From NCBI RefSeq assembly GCF_015594605.1, contig NZ_JADNQT010000017.1:1-34838 (forward strand): 34,838 bases of DNA, in the 5' to 3' direction. The notes beneath the pieces are model-generated. The model was not told where the DNA came from. It saw nothing but the letters and a program-made list of their open reading frames with translations, and searched no databases. The translations under genes were made by a program, and so were the position numbers. Source of the stretch: Streptococcus sp. HF-1907 (GTDB taxonomy: Bacteria > Bacillota > Bacilli > Lactobacillales > Streptococcaceae). Of the stretch, positions 31,952-34,838 are shown piece after piece; position 1 is the first letter of the stretch, and each line of letters opens with the position of its first letter.

Positions 31952-33900
31952 CAGAAAACAGTACTCTCCTCCAAGGTAAACTTAACATTGTCCTCAATCC
32001 ACTTACGGCGGGGTTCGACTTTGTCGCCCATGAGGATGTTGACGCGGCGTTCTGCGCGAGCTAGGTCTTCGATGGTGACGCGGATGAGGGTTCTGGTTTT
32101 AGGGTTCATGGTGGTTTCCCAGAGTTGGTCGGCGTTCATCTCGCCCAGACCTTTGTAGCGCTGAAGCATAGCACCCTTGCCGAACTTCCTGCGGAGCTCT
32201 TCCAATTCCCCATCGGTCCAAGCGTATTCAACCTCTTCTTTTTTGCCCTTACCTTTGGACATTTTGTACAATGGAGGCAGAGCAATGTAGACGTGGCCAG
32301 TCTCGACCAGCGGGCGCATGTAGCGATAGAAGAAGGTCAGGAGCAGGGTCTGAATGTGAGCACCGTCGGTATCGGCATCGGTCATGATGATAATCTTGTC
32401 GTAGTTGGCTTCCTCCACCTTGAAGTCAGCGCCGACACCAGCTCCGATGGTGTAAATCATGGTGTTGATTTCTTCGTTCTTAATGATATCTGCCATTTTA
32501 GCCTTGGCAGTGTTGAGAACCTTACCACGCAGAGGAAGAATGGCTTGGAACTTGCGGTCACGGCCTTGCTTAGCAGAACCTCCAGCAGAATCCCCTTCAA
32601 CTAGGTACAGTTCATTTTTCTTGGGGTTCTTAGACTGGGCTGGAGTTAATTTCCCTGAAAGCAGCCCTTTGTCTTTTTTATTTTTCTTGCCATTGCGGCT
32701 TTCATCACGCGCCTTGCGGGCAGCTTCACGCGCATCACGCGCCTTGATGGCCTTGCGAATGAGGTTGGCAGCCACGTCTCCATTTTCCATGAGGAAGAAG
32801 GTCAGCTTTTCAGATACAATGCCGTCAACCACAGGACGGGCTAGCGGTGAACCAAGCTTGTCCTTGGTCTGTCCTTCAAACTGCAAGTGTTCTTCAGGAA
32901 CGAGAAGAGAAATGATGGCTGACAAGCCCTCGCGGTAGTCAGAGCCTTCCAGATTTTTGTCCTTTTCCTTGAGCAGACCTGTTTTTCTAGCGTAGTCGTT
33001 CATGGATTTGGTAATGGCTGATTTGAAACCTGTCTCATGTGTTCCACCGTCCTTGGTGCGGACGTTGTTAACAAAGGAGAGGATGTTGTCTGAGAAACCA
33101 TCGTTGTATTGCATGGCCACTTCCAACTGGAAACCTTGGTCTTGCCCCTCGATAGAAATGATTGGCGTTAGCGTTTCCTTATCTTCGTTCAAATAAGCAA
33201 CGAAGTCCTGTACTCCATTTTCATAATGGAAACTCTCAGAAACTTCCTCATCTCCACGCAAATCCGTCAAAGTCATGGTGACATTCTTCAAGAGAAAGGC
33301 TGACTCTTTTAGTCGCTCTGCTATGGTGTTAAACTTAAACTCCGCCGTTGAGAAAATGGTGCTGTCTGGCATGAAGGTAACCTTGGTGCCTGATTGACTC
33401 TTTGGCGCCTTGCCAGTCTTAATCAAGCCTGTTGCAGGGTAACCACCATTTTCAAACCGTTGTTTATAGCTAGCGCCGTCACGAGTGATTTCCACCTCAA
33501 GCCAAGTCGAGAGGGCGTTGACGACGGAAGACCCAACCCCGTGGAGACCACCTGAGGTTTTGTAGCCACCCTGACCGAATTTACCGCCTGCGTGGAGAAC
33601 GGTGAAGATGACTTCTACTGTCGGCTTGCCAGTCGCGTGCATCCCAGTCGGCATCCCGCGTCCGTGGTCAGCCACCGTCACCGAACCGTCCTTGTTTAGG
33701 GTCACATCGATTTGGTCACCGAAGCCTGAGAGAGCCTCATCGACAGCGTTGTCGACAATTTCCCAAACCAAGTGGTGAAGCCCTGTGCCGTCGGTTGACC
33801 CAATATACATTCCTGGACGCTTACGAACAGCTTCCAAGCCCTCCAAAACCTGAATGGCATCATCGCTGTAGTTTTTAATTGAAATTTCTTTTTTAGCCAA
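31951..33900 (-). CDS. parE: DNA topoisomerase IV subunit B
   Basis: 649-aa ATPase subunit of topoisomerase IV. The GHKL ATPase holds EIVDNAVDEALSG, DHGRGMPTG and the K-loop region TSGGLHGVGSSVVNALS; the TOPRIM domain has VEGDSAGGSAKQGRDR and DADTDGAHI; the tail ends in RRKWIEDNVKFTLEE. The start is TTG (33898-33900): GGAGG lies 6 nt upstream and the protein begins AKKEISIKNYSDD as in other ParE. Its last base pairs overlap the next gene. The promoter faces plsY. Confidence 0.97.
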   Translation of the reverse strand: MAKKEISIKNYSDDAIQVLEGLEAVRKRPGMYIGSTDGTGLHHLVWEIVDNAVDEALSGFGDQIDVTLNKDGSVTVADHGRGMPTGMHATGKPTVEVIFTVLHAGGKFGQGGYKTSGGLHGVGSSVVNALSTWLEVEITRDGASYKQRFENGGYPATGLIKTGKAPKSQSGTKVTFMPDSTIFSTAEFKFNTIAERLKESAFLLKNVTMTLTDLRGDEEVSESFHYENGVQDFVAYLNEDKETLTPIISIEGQDQGFQLEVAMQYNDGFSDNILSFVNNVRTKDGGTHETGFKSAITKSMNDYARKTGLLKEKDKNLEGSDYREGLSAIISLLVPEEHLQFEGQTKDKLGSPLARPVVDGIVSEKLTFFLMENGDVAANLIRKAIKARDAREAARKARDESRNGKKNKKDKGLLSGKLTPAQSKNPKKNELYLVEGDSAGGSAKQGRDRKFQAILPLRGKVLNTAKAKMADIIKNEEINTMIYTIGAGVGADFKVEEANYDKIIIMTDADTDGAHIQTLLLTFFYRYMRPLVETGHVYIALPPLYKMSKGKGKKEEVEYAWTDGELEELRRKFGKGAMLQRYKGLGEMNADQLWETTMNPKTRTLIRVTIEDLARAERRVNILMGDKVEPRRKWIEDNVKFTLEESTVF

Positions 33901-33929
33901 AATTGACCTCCAATGTATTCATCTTTTCT

Positions 33930-33958
33930 ATCTTACAAGTTTTTGAGAAATTTTGCAA
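33930..33958 (-). promoter_or_regulatory. Promoter of parE
   Basis: Minus strand: -35 TTGCAA (33958-33953), 17-bp spacer, -10 TAAGAT (33935-33930). Confidence 0.65.
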
Positions 33959-33988
33959 AATATTCTTGGACTTTTCCCGAAAGATTTT

Positions 33989-34015
33989 TTGACTGGGAGC
34001 CGATTATGTTATAAT
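33989..34015 (+). promoter_or_regulatory. Promoter of plsY
   Basis: -35 TTGACT (33989-33994), 15-bp spacer, extended -10 TGTTATAAT with TATAAT at 34010-34015. Only six bases separate the -10 from the plsY ATG. Confidence 0.75.
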
Positions 34016-34021
34016 AGAAAC

Positions 34022-34666
34022 ATGAAAATTTTTGTATTGATTTTAATTGCTTATCTTCTCGGTTCCATTCCAACGGGACTCTGGATTGGAAAATACTTCT
34101 ACCACACCAACCTGCGCGAGCATGGGAGTGGAAATACTGGGACGACCAATACCTTTCGGATTCTCGGATTCAAGGCTGGGATTGTTACGCTGACGATTGA
34201 CATTTTAAAGGGGACTTTAGCGACGGTGCTTCCTGGCTTATTGGGGGTGACAACCGTTTCGCCACTTCTCATCGGCTTCTTTGCCATTCTCGGGCACACA
34301 CTTCCTATCTTTGCTCAGTTCAAGGGAGGAAAAGCTGTCGCAACTAGCGCGGGAGTATTGCTCGGTTACGCGCCAGCATTTCTGGTATTCTTGATAGTAG
34401 TTTTCCTTGTGACTTTGTACTTATTCAGCATGATTTCTCTGTCTAGCGTTACGGTTTCAGTCGTCGGTATCCTCAGCGTGCTGATTTTCCCAAGTTTCCA
34501 TTTTCTATTGCAGAGTTATGACTGGTTGTTCACCATTCTCATCATTCTAATTGCTAGCATTATCATCGTTCGCCACCGTGATAATATGAAACGTATTCAG
34601 TCTAAAACTGAAAATCTCGTTCCCTTTGGCTTGAATTTAAGTCATCAAAAGCCTAAAAGAGCTTAA
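34022..34666 (+). CDS. plsY: Acyl-phosphate:glycerol-3-phosphate acyltransferase
   Basis: A 214-aa polytopic membrane enzyme that moves an acyl group from acyl-phosphate (made by PlsX) to glycerol-3-phosphate, giving lysophosphatidate, the first step of phospholipid synthesis. PlsY motifs are [43 protein letters not shown] and SLSSVTVS. The conserved N-terminus fixes the start at ATG 34022 ([14 protein letters not shown]). No Shine-Dalgarno fits between the -10 and the ATG; the predicted transcript begins at or next to the ATG. Divergent from parE, the usual streptococcal arrangement. Confidence 0.94.
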   Translation: MKIFVLILIAYLLGSIPTGLWIGKYFYHTNLREHGSGNTGTTNTFRILGFKAGIVTLTIDILKGTLATVLPGLLGVTTVSPLLIGFFAILGHTLPIFAQFKGGKAVATSAGVLLGYAPAFLVFLIVVFLVTLYLFSMISLSSVTVSVVGILSVLIFPSFHFLLQSYDWLFTILIILIASIIIVRHRDNMKRIQSKTENLVPFGLNLSHQKPKRA

Positions 34667-34711
34667 GCTTACAACTTATTGATACCAACACAAAAACGTC
34701 GATGGTTTGAA

Positions 34712-34838
34712 TGAACTGCACCCCAAAAGTTAGACAGAAAAAATCTAACTTTTGGGGTGTTTTATAATGAAATTAACTTATGAAGATAAAGTTCAAATAT
34801 ATGAATTGAGAAAGCAAGGAGAGAGCTTTAGACAGCTT
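34712..34838 (+). mobile_element. Left end of an IS3-family insertion sequence (partial)
   Basis: The terminus TGAACTGCACCCCAAAAG begins at 34712 and matches the inverted right end at 127. An internal inverted copy (CACCCCAAAAGTTAGA / TCTAACTTTTGGGGTG) forms a hairpin before the OrfA ATG. The element continues past the window edge, in the same orientation as the fragment at 1-127. Confidence 0.85.
34767..34838 (+). CDS. IS3-family OrfA, N-terminal fragment
   Basis: ATG at 34767 opens a frame that runs off the edge after 24 codons (KLTYEDKVQIYELRKQGESF), the first helix of the helix-turn-helix of IS3/IS150-group OrfA proteins. The frame begins only 55 bp inside the IS terminus, as expected. 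Confidence 0.8.
   Translation, partial: MKLTYEDKVQIYELRKQGESFRQL

Noticed and set aside
32125..32938. Two overlapping plus-strand frames within parE
   Set aside because: Antisense to the conserved TOPRIM region; composition is that of a reversed coding strand.
1..34838. Composite transposon bounded by two IS3 copies
   Set aside because: The interior holds essential chromosomal genes in normal order (parE, parC, rpsA, pcrA, plsY), so the IS copies are independent insertions.
1..34838. Circular replicon closed through the IS
   Set aside because: No replication or mobilisation genes, and the core gene set is chromosomal.
1..34838. CRISPR array
   Set aside because: No regularly spaced repeats with unique spacers and no cas genes; the only tandem repeats are coding repeats in pht.

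Overview
The window is low-GC Firmicute chromosome, almost certainly Streptococcus. Evidence: a plsY/parE/parC/ilvE/rpsA core block, an AdcAII-Pht zinc operon with tandem AdcR boxes, MntE, an LrgAB pair, a MET-box before metY, and streptococcal-type RBS and promoter spacing. The gene content fits Streptococcus suis or a near relative, but species cannot be fixed from sequence alone. Both edges lie in the same kind of IS3-family element, in the same orientation, and exactly 127 nt of it is present at each end. The window therefore looks like a draft contig cut at a repeated IS.

Layout. (1) 1-1450: IS3 tail, YjjG-like phosphatase, then a scar holding a serine-recombinase C-terminus fused to the N-terminus of an IS110 transposase. 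The leader of that IS110 fragment folds like a bridge RNA. (2) 1454-5770: zinc-acquisition operon adcAII-pht under a promoter with two abutting AdcR operators. (3) 5820-10400: accessory and decaying DNA: a broken IS110 transposase, a CpXC zinc-ribbon protein between two terminator-like repeats, an NmrA-type oxidoreductase killed by an in-frame stop and its divergent Rrf2 repressor with duplicated operators, then pieces of an aldo/keto reductase, an ISAs1 transposase and a tyrosine integrase next to tRNA-Thr. (4) 10440-17550: housekeeping genes tpx, a membrane protein, an AlkD-like protein, a Cof-type HAD hydrolase, metY with a MET-box, pcrA and a PaaI-type thioesterase.

(5) 17670-23570: a tandem glycine riboswitch controlling an amino acid:cation symporter, mntE, a frameshifted alpha-acetolactate decarboxylase, lrgAB and a lipoprotein. 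(6) 23860-25860: tRNA-Arg, rpsA with a strong leader hairpin, tRNA-Gln, tRNA-Tyr and a DUF2969 gene. (7) 25867-34670: ilvE, parC, a three-gene insert (CPBP protease, ANT(6)-like nucleotidyltransferase, an unrecognised protein translationally coupled to parE), parE (TTG start), and divergent plsY, whose promoter places the transcript start at or next to the ATG.

Themes: metal homeostasis (AdcAII/Pht for zinc, MntE for manganese), several regulatory sites readable by eye, and extensive erosion of mobile DNA and of two metabolic genes. The least expected item is the candidate bridge RNA at 1190-1357.
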